Assembly (NCBI RefSeq): GCF_000445125.1
Contig: NZ_ATHL01000095.1
Location: forward strand, 1 to 64,000
Direction: 5' to 3'
Source of the DNA: Novosphingobium lindaniclasticum LE124
GTDB taxonomy: Bacteria > Pseudomonadota > Alphaproteobacteria > Sphingomonadales > Sphingomonadaceae
Length of the DNA: 64,000 bases
Positions within the stretch are counted from its first letter, which is position 1, and every line of letters starts with the position of its first letter. Below the pieces are notes generated by a model, which saw nothing but the letters and a program-made list of their open reading frames with translations, did not search any database and was not told the DNA's origin. The position numbers were made by a program, and so were the translations under genes. Below are positions 17,390-28,361 of the stretch, piece by piece.

Positions 17390-17606
17390 ATCACGCGGAG
17401 GCGCGGAGGCGCGGAGAAGAACGAGGAGGAAAGGAGGACTCACGCAAAGGCGCAAAGAGGATGCGCTGCGCCGCAGGAGTCTTTCCCGGTTTTTTCATCG
17501 CGCAATATGCGAACTCACCATCCGAAAGCGGCTTTGCCACGAAAGCTGGATCTTTGCGCGAACCATTTCCTTTCTTCTCCGCGCCTCCGCGCCTCCACGT
17601 GGATGG
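17390..17606. repeat. two-armed intergenic palindrome, copy 2
   Basis: Outer arms at 17392-17420 and about 17571-17598 are almost perfect complements (GGAGGCGCGGAGGCGCGGAG core). An inner pair, CGCAAAGGCGCAAAG and its shorter complement CTTTGCGCG near 17552, matches the plan of copy 1 at 8221-8427. It fills the exonuclease-ligase gap and ends 5 bp before the ligase start codon. Confidence 0.85.
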
Positions 17607-17610
17607 ATGA

Positions 17611-19209
17611 ATGGAACGCTTCGCCGCCCTCCTCGACGCGCTGGTCTATACCCGTAGCCGCAACGCCAAGCTCAGGCTCCTGGCCGACTACTTGCGCGAG
17701 ACTCCCGACCCGGATCGCGGATGGGCCCTGGCCGCGCTGACCGACGGGCTGGATTTTCCCGCGGTGAAGAGTTCGACGATCCGCAACCTGATGAGCGAGC
17801 GGATCGATCCCATTCTCTGGACGCTGAGCCGCGACTATGTCGGGGATTCAGCAGAGACCGCCAGCCTGCTCTGGCCCAATCCCGAGACGATTTCGAACGA
17901 TCCGCCGCCCACCGTGAGCGAAGCGGTGGACGCCCTTGCCCTTATGACTCGCGCCAATGTCATGGCCGATCTGCCCCGCCTGCTCGATCGCCTCGATGCC
18001 GAAGGACGCTATGCCCTGCTCAAGCTGGCGACGGGCGCCATGCGGATCGGCATTTCGTCCCGGCTTGCCAAGACGGCTTTCGCGCAGGCCTTCGATGTCT
18101 CGGTAGAGGATGTGGAGGAGCACTGGCACGGCCAGGAAGCGCCCTATCGCGCCCTGTTCGACTGGGCCGCTCATGGCGCCGAGGCACCTTCTTCGGAACA
18201 TCTGCCGCTGTTCCGACCCTTCATGCTCGCGCATCCGTTGGAAGACGCGCAGCTCGACCTGGCCCACTATGCCGCCGAATGGAAGTGGGATGGCATTCGC
18301 GTTCAGGTGGTGCGCGTCGCCGGCCATACGCGGGTCTACTCCCGATCCGGCGACGACATCTCCGGCACCTTTCCCGAGATCGCCGCCGCGCTTGAGGTGG
18401 ACGCGGTGCTCGATGGCGAATTGCTGGTGAGAGGCGTCCACCAAGGCGGCGAGGAAGGCGGTGCGGCCAGCTTCAATGCGCTTCAGCAGCGGTTGGGCCG
18501 CAAGCTGGTTTCGAAGAAGATGCTCGCCGATTACCCGGCTTTCGTCCGCCTTTATGATGTGCTGATCGTCGAGGGCGAAGACCTGCGGCCCCTTCCCTGG
18601 CTCGAACGCCGCGCCCGGCTCGAGGCGCTTGTGGCCCGGCTCGATCCCGGGCACTTCGACCTCAGCGCGGTGATTCCTGCGACCGACTTCGCGGAACTTG
18701 CCGCGATCCGCGAAAGGGCGAGAGACGATGCCATCGAGGGCGTCATGCTCAAGCGCCGGGACAGCCCTTATCTCGCCGGACGCAAGACCGGGCTCTGGTA
18801 CAAGTGGAAACGCGATCCGCTGCTGATCGACTGCGTATTGATGTATGCCCAGCGCGGCAGCGGCAAGCGATCCTCTTTCTATTCCGACTACACGTTCGGC
18901 TGCTGGGACGGCGATCCAGACTCCGGCGCCGAACTCCTGCCGGTGGGCAAGGCCTACTTCGGCTTCACCGACGAGGAGCTGAAATGGCTCGACCGCTATA
19001 TCCGCAATCACACCGTCAACCGGTTCGGGCCGGTGCGCGAGACGGACAAATCGCTGGTACTGGAAGTCGCCTTCGATTCCGTCCATCTCAGCAAGCGACA
19101 CAAGTCCGGTCTTGCCATGCGCTTTCCCCGCATCCACCGGATCCGCATGGACAAGCCCGCGCATGAGGCCGATCGGATCGAGGCCTTGAAGGCGCTCGTC
19201 CGCAATTGA
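17611..19209 (+). CDS. ATP-dependent DNA ligase (ligase-associated repair cluster type)
   Basis: 532 residues. It seals nicks using ATP. The N-terminal DNA-binding domain covers about residues 1-190; the adenylation domain holds the nucleotide lysine in EWKWDGIRVQ near residue 228, then VLDGELLVRG, EGVMLKRRDSPY and WYKWKRDPL; an OB-fold follows to the end. This type travels with the exonuclease upstream. The usual third and fourth members (Lhr-like helicase and Pde phosphoesterase) are not next to it. No clear ribosome binding site is seen because a repeat runs up to the start. Confidence 0.94.
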   Translation: MERFAALLDALVYTRSRNAKLRLLADYLRETPDPDRGWALAALTDGLDFPAVKSSTIRNLMSERIDPILWTLSRDYVGDSAETASLLWPNPETISNDPPPTVSEAVDALALMTRANVMADLPRLLDRLDAEGRYALLKLATGAMRIGISSRLAKTAFAQAFDVSVEDVEEHWHGQEAPYRALFDWAAHGAEAPSSEHLPLFRPFMLAHPLEDAQLDLAHYAAEWKWDGIRVQVVRVAGHTRVYSRSGDDISGTFPEIAAALEVDAVLDGELLVRGVHQGGEEGGAASFNALQQRLGRKLVSKKMLADYPAFVRLYDVLIVEGEDLRPLPWLERRARLEALVARLDPGHFDLSAVIPATDFAELAAIRERARDDAIEGVMLKRRDSPYLAGRKTGLWYKWKRDPLLIDCVLMYAQRGSGKRSSFYSDYTFGCWDGDPDSGAELLPVGKAYFGFTDEELKWLDRYIRNHTVNRFGPVRETDKSLVLEVAFDSVHLSKRHKSGLAMRFPRIHRIRMDKPAHEADRIEALKALVRN

Positions 19210-19218
19210 CGGGAAAAA

Positions 19219-19234
19219 CGTTTCACGTGGAACA
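19219..19234. promoter_or_regulatory. parS-like ParB-binding site 1
   Basis: CGTTTCACGTGGAACA matches the ParB palindrome TGTTYCACGTGRAACA at 15 of 16 positions. It lies in the 73-bp gap between the ligase and yggU genes. Confidence 0.8.
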
Positions 19235-19282
19235 GGTCGCAGATCAGGAAGAGCCGAACCACCCGCAAGGTGGTGGAGGAGC

Positions 19283-19636
19283 TTACCAACCCTCGGGAGA
19301 ACTCGCGCTTGCCTCTCCGCCATGCTGCGCATGATCGCCCTCCCCGGCTCGGGTAGGAAGTTTCACGTGGAACTGTTTTTGACGGGATGTCACGCCGCCT
19401 AGCAGTTCGACGCGAGAGGCGGCGAGGCCGAGAGCCGCCGCCAGCAGGATGCGAACCGCCTCGTTGGCTTTGCCGTCCTCCGGCTTGGCCCGGACTTTCG
19501 CCATGAGCCGACCCCCGACGATCTCCAGCGCTTCCCCTCTCGCGCCCGGTGTGACGCGAACCGCGAGGCGCCCTTCCCGGTCGATCAGGTCGCGCAAGGC
19601 TTCCATCGGCGGCAGGGGCATTTTCGCTTTTGCCAT
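19283..19636 (-). CDS. DUF167/YggU family protein
   Basis: 117 residues, function unknown. The family core is LAVRVTPGARGEAL, LMAKVRAKPEDGKANEAVRILLAAALG and SRVELLGGVTSRQKQFHV. The last 25 residues (from about THRAGE to the end) go beyond the fold. A parS-like palindrome lies inside the frame and encodes the QFHVKL part. ATG overlaps the stop of the carbonic anhydrase gene by one base (TGATG), so the two are probably co-translated. Confidence 0.88.
   Translation of the reverse strand: MAKAKMPLPPMEALRDLIDREGRLAVRVTPGARGEALEIVGGRLMAKVRAKPEDGKANEAVRILLAAALGLAASRVELLGGVTSRQKQFHVKLPTRAGEGDHAQHGGEASASSPEGW
19359..19374. promoter_or_regulatory. parS-like site 2, inside yggU
   Basis: AGTTTCACGTGGAACT keeps the central TTTCACGTGGAA of the parS palindrome with changes only at the outer bases. 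It lies inside the DUF167 reading frame. Confidence 0.65.
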
Positions 19637-20205
19637 CAGCCGCTCAGGCCCAGCGCCTGGGCGTGAAGGCGGCCGTTGACGACATAGCCCTGCACACTTC
19701 GCAGATTCGCTGCGACCGCCGCGTCGTCGAGATCGCGCAGATACTTCGCCGGTCGCCCCATCCAGAGCTGCCGCGCGCCGATGCGCTTGCCGGTAAGCTG
19801 CGCTCCGGCTGCCAACATCCCGCCGCGCTCGATATGGCTGCCGTCCATCACGATCGCTCCCAGGCCGACGAAGGCGCGGTCTTCCAAAGTGCAGCCATGC
19901 ACCATCGCCAGGTGCCCGATCAGCACGTCCTCGCCGATCAGCGTCGGGTAACCGTTCGGCCGCGACGGCTTGGGGCTGTCGCAGTGAATCACCGTGCCGT
20001 CCTGCACATTGGTCCGCGCGCCGATCACCACGCGGTTCACGTCGGCGCGAATGACGCAGTTGTACCAGATGCTCACGTCCGGGCCGATCTCGACATCGCC
20101 GATGATGCGGCAGCCGGGCGCGATGAAGGCGCTGGAGTGAATCCGCGGCGCCTTGCCGTGGATGGCTGCCACGGTGATGTCGGTCCGGTCCTGCTTCATT
20201 GCCAC
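19636..20205 (-). CDS. gamma-carbonic anhydrase family protein
   Basis: 189 residues. The protein is a left-handed beta-helix of hexapeptide repeats (IIGDVEIGPDVSIW, VIGARTNVQDGTVIH, TLIGEDVLIGHLAMVHGC). The three histidines that hold the metal in this family are visible in VIHCD, IGHL and MVHGC. Many members have unknown substrates, so carbonic anhydrase activity is only possible. Length and ending are normal. It lies downstream of the GNAT gene with a 19-bp gap. Confidence 0.92.
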   Translation of the reverse strand: MAMKQDRTDITVAAIHGKAPRIHSSAFIAPGCRIIGDVEIGPDVSIWYNCVIRADVNRVVIGARTNVQDGTVIHCDSPKPSRPNGYPTLIGEDVLIGHLAMVHGCTLEDRAFVGLGAIVMDGSHIERGGMLAAGAQLTGKRIGARQLWMGRPAKYLRDLDDAAVAANLRSVQGYVVNGRLHAQALGLSG

Positions 20206-20224
20206 TCTCCCTGACCGCGTCCGG

Positions 20225-23471
<3,247 letters not shown>

Positions 23472-23583
23472 GATGCCCCTTCCCCACCACTACCCGGAAA
23501 AAAGCGCCGCGAACCGTGTCATCAGTCTCTTTCCAATCCCGCGGACAAGCTGACGTCGAAGGCGGCCTTCTGCGCCATCAAAG

Positions 23584-23598
23584 TTAACCTCCCGCTAA
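23584..23598. promoter_or_regulatory. CtrA-like motif upstream of SUV3-like helicase
   Basis: TTAA-N7-CTAA, one base from the CtrA consensus TTAA-N7-TTAA, and beginning with the half-site TTAACC. It lies in the 184-bp divergent gap between the M23 peptidase and the SUV3-like helicase. Confidence 0.35.
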
Positions 23599-23655
23599 TT
23601 CCGGGGATTTTCACCTGTCTTTCGATGAGCCGAGACTTGCGGGGGGCTGGAGGCA

Positions 23656-26247
23656 GTGCCACATTCACCGGCAATGGTTCACGACCGGCATGCCTCGTCG
23701 CGAAAGGACGCCCCCAGCGGGGTGAAGGCGGTGCTCGGTCCTACCAATACCGGCAAGACCCACCTCGCCATAGAGCGTCTCTGCGCCCATTCCAGCGGAG
23801 CCATCGGCTTCCCGCTCCGCCTGCTTGCGCGCGAGGTCTACGACCGCGTCTGCAAGATCAAGGGCGAGAAGAACGTCGCCCTGATCACCGGCGAGGAGCG
23901 CATCGAACCCAAGGACGCGCGCTACCTGCTGTGCACCGTGGAAGCGATGCCGGTGACGGAACGCAGCCTCGCTTTTGTCGCCATTGACGAGGCCCAGCTC
24001 GGCGCCGACCGCGAGCGCGGCCATGTCTTCACCGACCGCCTGCTCCATGCCCGTGGCCGCGAAGAGACGATGATCCTCGGCTCCTCCACGCTGGAGCCGA
24101 TGGTGAAGGCACTCGTCCCCGACGTGGAAGTGGTCACCCGGCCACGCTTCTCCACTCTCACTCACGCCAGTGCCAAGAAGCTATCCCGCATCCCCCCGCG
24201 CAGCGCGATCGTCGCGTTTTCGGCGGAGCAGGTCTACGCCATCGCCGAAATGCTGCGCCGTTTTCGGGGTGGCGCCGCAGTTGTCATGGGCGCGCTAAGC
24301 CCGCAGACGCGCAATGCCCAGGTCGCGCTCTACCAGTCGGGCGAAGTCGATTATTTGGTGGCGACGGACGCCATTGGCATGGGCCTCAATCTCGATGTCG
24401 AGCATGTTGCCTTCGCCGGCCTTTCCAAATTCGACGGCCAGCGCCACCGCCGGCTCACCACTTCGGAAATGGCGCAGATCGCCGGCCGGGCCGGACGCCA
24501 CCAGAGGGACGGCACGTTCGGCACGCTGACCGGTTCCGGCGGCCACGACTCCGAATTCGAGCCCGACGAAGTCTATGCCATCGAGGAACACCGCTTCCCG
24601 CCGCTGGCCAAGCTGTTCTGGCGAGATCCCGAGCCCCGCTTCGACAGCGTCGCCACCCTGATCTCCGATCTGGAAACCCCGCCCGACCGCGAGGGACTGG
24701 TTCTCGCCCCCGAAGCGATCGACCTCGCCGTTCTCAAGCGGCTCTCCGAAGACGGCACCGTGATGGACAGCCTGCGCGGCCACGCCATGGTCCGCCGGTT
24801 CTGGGAAGTTTGCCGCCTGCCCGACTTCCGCCAGCAGGGCGTGGAGACTCACTCCCGTTTCGTCGCACGGCTCTGGCAGGATCTCCGCCACGGCGAACTC
24901 GGCGCCGACTACATGGCGCAGCAGATCGCCCGGCTCGACCTGACTGGCGGCGATATCGACACCTTGCAAGGCCGCATCGCCGCGATCCGCTCCTGGGCCT
25001 ATATCGCCCAGCGCCCGGACTGGGTGCTGGCCCGCGAGGAAATGGCCGCGCGTGCCCGTGCCGTTGAGGCTCGCCTTTCCGATGCCCTCCATGGCAAACT
25101 CACCGAACGATTCATCAATCGCAGGACCGCAGTGCTCATGAAAAAACTCGGCCCCGATGCCGGACTGCTCTTGGTTCGCCTCGAAGACGCGGAAGTGCTG
25201 GTGGAAGGCGAGCACATCGGCTCTCTGCACGGCTTCGCCTTCCAGGTCGATCCCGCTGCCCGCCATGCCGACCGCAAGCTGCTGCTGGCCGCTGCCGAGC
25301 GCCACTTGCCCGCCCTGCTCCAGTCACGCGCCGAAGCACTGACCGCCGCCGTCCACGAAGGCACGGCACCGCTGGCGCTGGAAAACGGAAAGCTGAGCTG
25401 GGACGGCGAGAAGATCGCCGCACTTTCCGCAGGCCGCTCGCTGCTCGCGCCGACCCTCGTGCCCGATCGCGTGCTGGACGCGATTCCCGCTCCCGCCCGC
25501 AAGGCTCTGGTCGCCGCGCTCGAGGCCTGGCTCGAAACCGCGCTGGAACCCCTCGCCCCGCTGGCGAAGCTGGACGAGGCGAGCCGCACCGAAGAGGCCG
25601 GGCCGGACCTCCGCGCCCTGCTCATCACCCTCGTCGAGCGCGGCGGCATGATCGCCCGTGACGGTTCCGGCGTGGACCGGCTGGACAAGGCGCGGCGCAC
25701 GATGCTCGCCAGGCTTGGCGTCCGCGTGGGCGCGCTCGATCTGTTCTTGCCTGCCATGCTGCGCCCCGGCCCGATCGCGCTCTGGCGCCAGCTCGCCGGG
25801 ATCGCCGGAAAGGAGACTCCCGGCGGCGAACCCGATGCCGCCATGCCGCCGACGATGGATGCCACCAAGCGCCACAAGGCGCCTGGCTACCGCAACCTCG
25901 GCAAGCAACTGGTCCGTCTCGACATGGCCGAGAAGCTGCTGCGCGAGGCGCACGAGGCGCGCTCTGCTGCCAGTGGCTACAAGGGGCCTTCGCGGACGTT
26001 TTCGCTCGATCCGGCCCGCGCCGTGTCGATGGGCCTGACGACCGCCAGCTATGCCCGCCTGCTGCGCTTCGGCGGCTTCCAGGCGATGATGCCGCGCCCG
26101 CTTGCCGACGGTGTGCATGGCGCCCCTGCGCCGGTGCGCTGGCGCTGGCGCCCGCCACAGCGCGAACGTACCGCGGAAGTAACGCGCCCTGCCCCAATCC
26201 GCAGCGATGGCGCTTTTGCAGCGCTGGGCGAAATGCTGGGCAGATAG
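23656..26247 (+). CDS. SUV3-like ATP-dependent RNA helicase
   Basis: 863 residues from a GTG start; ATG at 23674 is the alternative. Helicase core: GPTNTGKT (Walker A) near residue 28, LLAREVYDRV, TVEAMP, DEAQLG as motif II, and the C-terminal lobe ATDAIGMGLNLDVEHVAF and QIAGRAGRHQRDGTFG. This order matches the mitochondrial SUV3 family found in alphaproteobacteria, linked with RNA degradation. The C-terminal 450 residues are long and end in a basic patch. It starts an apparent run with the S4 protein and ferredoxin. Confidence 0.92.
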   Translation: MPHSPAMVHDRHASSRKDAPSGVKAVLGPTNTGKTHLAIERLCAHSSGAIGFPLRLLAREVYDRVCKIKGEKNVALITGEERIEPKDARYLLCTVEAMPVTERSLAFVAIDEAQLGADRERGHVFTDRLLHARGREETMILGSSTLEPMVKALVPDVEVVTRPRFSTLTHASAKKLSRIPPRSAIVAFSAEQVYAIAEMLRRFRGGAAVVMGALSPQTRNAQVALYQSGEVDYLVATDAIGMGLNLDVEHVAFAGLSKFDGQRHRRLTTSEMAQIAGRAGRHQRDGTFGTLTGSGGHDSEFEPDEVYAIEEHRFPPLAKLFWRDPEPRFDSVATLISDLETPPDREGLVLAPEAIDLAVLKRLSEDGTVMDSLRGHAMVRRFWEVCRLPDFRQQGVETHSRFVARLWQDLRHGELGADYMAQQIARLDLTGGDIDTLQGRIAAIRSWAYIAQRPDWVLAREEMAARARAVEARLSDALHGKLTERFINRRTAVLMKKLGPDAGLLLVRLEDAEVLVEGEHIGSLHGFAFQVDPAARHADRKLLLAAAERHLPALLQSRAEALTAAVHEGTAPLALENGKLSWDGEKIAALSAGRSLLAPTLVPDRVLDAIPAPARKALVAALEAWLETALEPLAPLAKLDEASRTEEAGPDLRALLITLVERGGMIARDGSGVDRLDKARRTMLARLGVRVGALDLFLPAMLRPGPIALWRQLAGIAGKETPGGEPDAAMPPTMDATKRHKAPGYRNLGKQLVRLDMAEKLLREAHEARSAASGYKGPSRTFSLDPARAVSMGLTTASYARLLRFGGFQAMMPRPLADGVHGAPAPVRWRWRPPQRERTAEVTRPAPIRSDGAFAALGEMLGR

Positions 26248-26267
26248 AGGGGGAGAACGGCACGGGC

Positions 26268-26564
26268 ATGAGGATCGACAAGCTTCTCTGGTTCCTGCGT
26301 CTCGTCAAAACGCGTCCCCTGGCCCAGACCATGGCGGAAGAAGGCCACATGCGGCTCAACGGCCGCCGGGTCGAGCGCTCCCATCAGAAGGTCGGCACCG
26401 GCGACGTTCTCACCGTTCCGACAGCTGGAGGCGTGCGGGTGATAGAAATCCTATCCCTTCCGCAGCGCCGCGGACCCGCCCCGGAAGCCCAGGCCTGCTA
26501 TAGAGTGCTTGACGCGGGGGCCGATGTTCCCATAGCAGCGGCCAACCGAAACGAGGCCTTCTAA
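26268..26564 (+). CDS. S4-domain RNA-binding protein (Hsp15-like)
   Basis: 98 residues. S4 fold, first half MRIDKLLWFLRLVKTRPLAQ and GHMRLNGRRVERSHQKVGTGD; E. coli Hsp15, a close relative, rescues stalled 50S-nascent chain complexes. The second half is less conserved. It lies 20 bp downstream of the SUV3-like helicase and 15 bp upstream of the ferredoxin gene. Confidence 0.9.
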   Translation: MRIDKLLWFLRLVKTRPLAQTMAEEGHMRLNGRRVERSHQKVGTGDVLTVPTAGGVRVIEILSLPQRRGPAPEAQACYRVLDAGADVPIAAANRNEAF

Positions 26565-26579
26565 GAGGAATACGCAGCC

Positions 26580-26918
26580 ATGACCTATGTCGTCACCGAC
26601 AATTGCATCCGGTGCAAGTACATGGATTGCGTTGAAGTCTGTCCGGTGGACTGCTTCTACGAGGGCGAGAACATGCTCGTCATCAACCCCAGCGAGTGCA
26701 TCGATTGCGGCGTCTGCGAACCGGAATGCCCGGCCGAGGCGATCCTGCCCGATACCGAGAGCGGCCTGGAGCAGTGGTTGGAGCTGAACGCCAAGTATTC
26801 GGCGGAATGGCCCAACCTCACCACCAAGAAGGACGCGCCGGAAGACGCCGACGCGATGCGCGGCGAAGAAGGCAAGCTGGAAAAATATTTCTCGCCCGAG
26901 CCCGGCGAAGGCGACTGA
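26580..26918 (+). CDS. fdxA: ferredoxin FdxA ([3Fe-4S][4Fe-4S], 7Fe type)
   Basis: 112 residues. Seven-iron ferredoxin for electron transfer. Cluster cysteines are in [22 protein letters not shown] and [16 protein letters not shown]; the pattern of the first set fits a 3Fe cluster. The Trp/Lys-rich tail after residue 65 is normal for FdxA. It is the last gene before a 343-bp gap. Confidence 0.95.
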   Translation: MTYVVTDNCIRCKYMDCVEVCPVDCFYEGENMLVINPSECIDCGVCEPECPAEAILPDTESGLEQWLELNAKYSAEWPNLTTKKDAPEDADAMRGEEGKLEKYFSPEPGEGD

Positions 26919-27008
26919 TTTGCTGCACCGCAACCTCATTCGGGAACACCGCTTTCCCTAGTGAATGAGGGACTTGGCGAGGCTTTCGGCTTCGCACCGA
27001 CATACCCG

Positions 27009-27051
27009 GAGGCGAGCGACTGCTAACCGTCTGCTCGCCTCTGGTAATTTT
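27009..27051 (+). terminator. possible terminator after fdxA
   Basis: Nine-bp arms GAGGCGAGC / GCTCGCCTC (27009-27017 and 27033-27041) with a 15-base loop, then a TGGTAATTTTG tail. The T-run is interrupted. Confidence 0.45.
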
Positions 27052-27061
27052 GTCACATCGA

Positions 27062-27072
27062 TGCTATATAAT
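27062..27072 (+). promoter_or_regulatory. candidate carD promoter -10 region
   Basis: TGCTATATAAT contains a perfect TATAAT (27067-27072) and an extended TGnTATATA. No good -35 is found 17 bp upstream, as expected for an extended -10 promoter. Confidence 0.45.
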
Positions 27073-27261
27073 CCAGCAACTGCCCGGGCCTTCTGCCCGT
27101 CTGGCAGGCATTTGCATTGCGAGGCAGGGTTCGAAAGCAAACGGCTGGGAGAGTGATCTGACCGGGCGGCGAAGAGGCTTTACGCATCTTCAAGTCGCAT
27201 CCACCCGGGTTTCTCTCACCGTAAGTATGGCAACGAATACCTGCAGGTGAAAGGACGATAC

Positions 27262-27795
27262 ATGGCAACCAGGGCCGATGCCTTCGATGTTGGAGATTAC
27301 GTCGTTTATCCCAAGCACGGCGTAGGCCGTGTGATCGAGTTGCAGAAGCAGGAAATTGCCGGGATGCAGCTCGACCTCTACGTGCTGCGTTTCGAAAAAG
27401 AGCGCATGACCCTGCGCGTTCCTGTGAACAAGGTCGAATCGATCGGCATGCGCAAGCTGTCGTCGGACAAGACCCTGCGCGAAGCACTCGACACGCTCAA
27501 GGGCAAGCCGAAGGTGAAGCGCACCATGTGGTCGCGCCGCGCCCAGGAATACGAAGCCAAGATCAACTCAGGCGATCTCGTGTCGATCGCCGAAGTGACT
27601 CGCGACCTGTTCCGTGCCGACGATCAGCCGGAGCAGAGCTATTCCGAGCGCCAGATCTTCGAGGCGGCTTCCTCGCGCCTGGCCCGCGAACTCGCGGCCA
27701 TGGAAAAGACCGATGAACCGGCGGCTCTGAAGAAGATCCTTTCGATCCTCAACGAGTATGCGCCGAAGTACTACGAGAGCGCTGAAGCAGTCTGA
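27262..27795 (+). CDS. carD: CarD family transcriptional regulator
   Basis: 177 residues. CarD-type proteins bind RNA polymerase beta through a Tudor-like domain and stabilise open complexes, notably at rRNA promoters. That domain is residues 8-65 (FDVGDYVVYPKHGVGRVIEL). The remainder is helical DNA-binding (WSRRAQEYEAKINSGDL, SERQIFEAASSRLARELA). ATG at 27262 has AAGGA 7 bases upstream. A hairpin follows within 45 bp. Confidence 0.94.
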   Translation: MATRADAFDVGDYVVYPKHGVGRVIELQKQEIAGMQLDLYVLRFEKERMTLRVPVNKVESIGMRKLSSDKTLREALDTLKGKPKVKRTMWSRRAQEYEAKINSGDLVSIAEVTRDLFRADDQPEQSYSERQIFEAASSRLARELAAMEKTDEPAALKKILSILNEYAPKYYESAEAV

Positions 27796-27820
27796 TCAGA
27801 CGCAGCGTCATCTCGCACGC

Positions 27821-27858
27821 AAGGGGGCTGCTTCCACATCGGAAGCGGCCCCTTTCGT
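27821..27858 (+). terminator. hairpin terminator after carD
   Basis: Fifteen-bp stem, two wobble pairs, AAGGGGGCTGCTTCC / GGAAGCGGCCCCTTT (27821-27835 and 27841-27855), ACATC loop. Only a short T-run is present. Confidence 0.65.
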
Positions 27859-27916
27859 TATTGGCGGTCCGGATGTTCATTGCAGAGACAGCGACTCCGT
27901 GAGAGGCTCGGCGGTG

Positions 27917-28222
27917 ATGACCAAACGCACCCTCGCTCTCCTCGCTCCTGCTGCTGCACTTCTGCTCTCGGGCTGTCTGAGCACCGCCGGCAAGATCATC
28001 ACCGCGCCGGTGCGCGTCGCCGGCTCTGCCGTGGACGCGGTCACCACCAGCCAATCCGAAGCCGACGAAAAGCGCGGCCGCGAACTGCGGAAACGCGAAG
28101 AGAAGCTCGGCAAGATGCAGCGGCAGTATGACAAGCACTTGCGTCAATGCGATCGCGGCGACCAGCAGGCCTGCGACAAGGCCCGCAACGACTATGCCGA
28201 CATGCAGTACCTGAGGCGCTGA
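27917..28222 (+). CDS. small lipoprotein, hypothetical
   Basis: 101 residues. Signal peptide with lipobox: basic start, hydrophobic LLAPAAALLLSGC with Cys 20 as the lipidation site. A mature part follows with a charged helical segment KRGRELRKREEKLGKMQ and two cysteines near the end. Not recognised as a named family. Start ATG at 27917 is preceded by GTG at 27914. It is 121 bp after carD and may be a separate unit. Confidence 0.75.
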   Translation: MTKRTLALLAPAAALLLSGCLSTAGKIITAPVRVAGSAVDAVTTSQSEADEKRGRELRKREEKLGKMQRQYDKHLRQCDRGDQQACDKARNDYADMQYLRR

Positions 28223-28234
28223 CTCCAGGGCCCT

Positions 28235-28354
28235 CGTCGTCGCGAACTTGATCCGGCGCCGCTGGCGGTCTTTACGCGCCGGCGGGCGACGAGACGCTCT
28301 GACGAGAGTTGGGCTGTTCACCGCCAGCAGTCCCGGATCAAGTCCGGGACGACG
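28235..28354. repeat. dispersed palindromic repeat, copy 1
   Basis: Left arm 28235-28268 and right arm 28321-28354 are imperfect inverted repeats. The right arm contains a 25-bp core identical to the one at 43451-43475 and is itself a palindrome (TCCCGGA / TCCGGGA). It lies between the lipoprotein and sua5. Confidence 0.8.
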
Positions 28355-28361
28355 GCGAAGT

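Larger units (their letters stand above)
26919..27261. other. 343-bp non-coding gap before carD
   Basis: No gene is visible. It contains a GC-rich hairpin near 27009-27041, which may end the fdxA message, and a strong TATAAT-type -10 near 27067 that is probably the carD promoter, giving a leader of about 185 nt. Confidence 0.6.

Noticed and set aside
17593..17604. CTCCACGTGGAT as a parS site
   Set aside because: Only the central nine bases fit. The outer TGTT and AACA are missing, and it is the end of an intergenic repeat.
17848..19332. A 494-codon open frame opposite the DNA ligase
   Set aside because: The ligase adenylation motif EWKWDGIR and later motifs are in the plus frame. The shadow has no family features.
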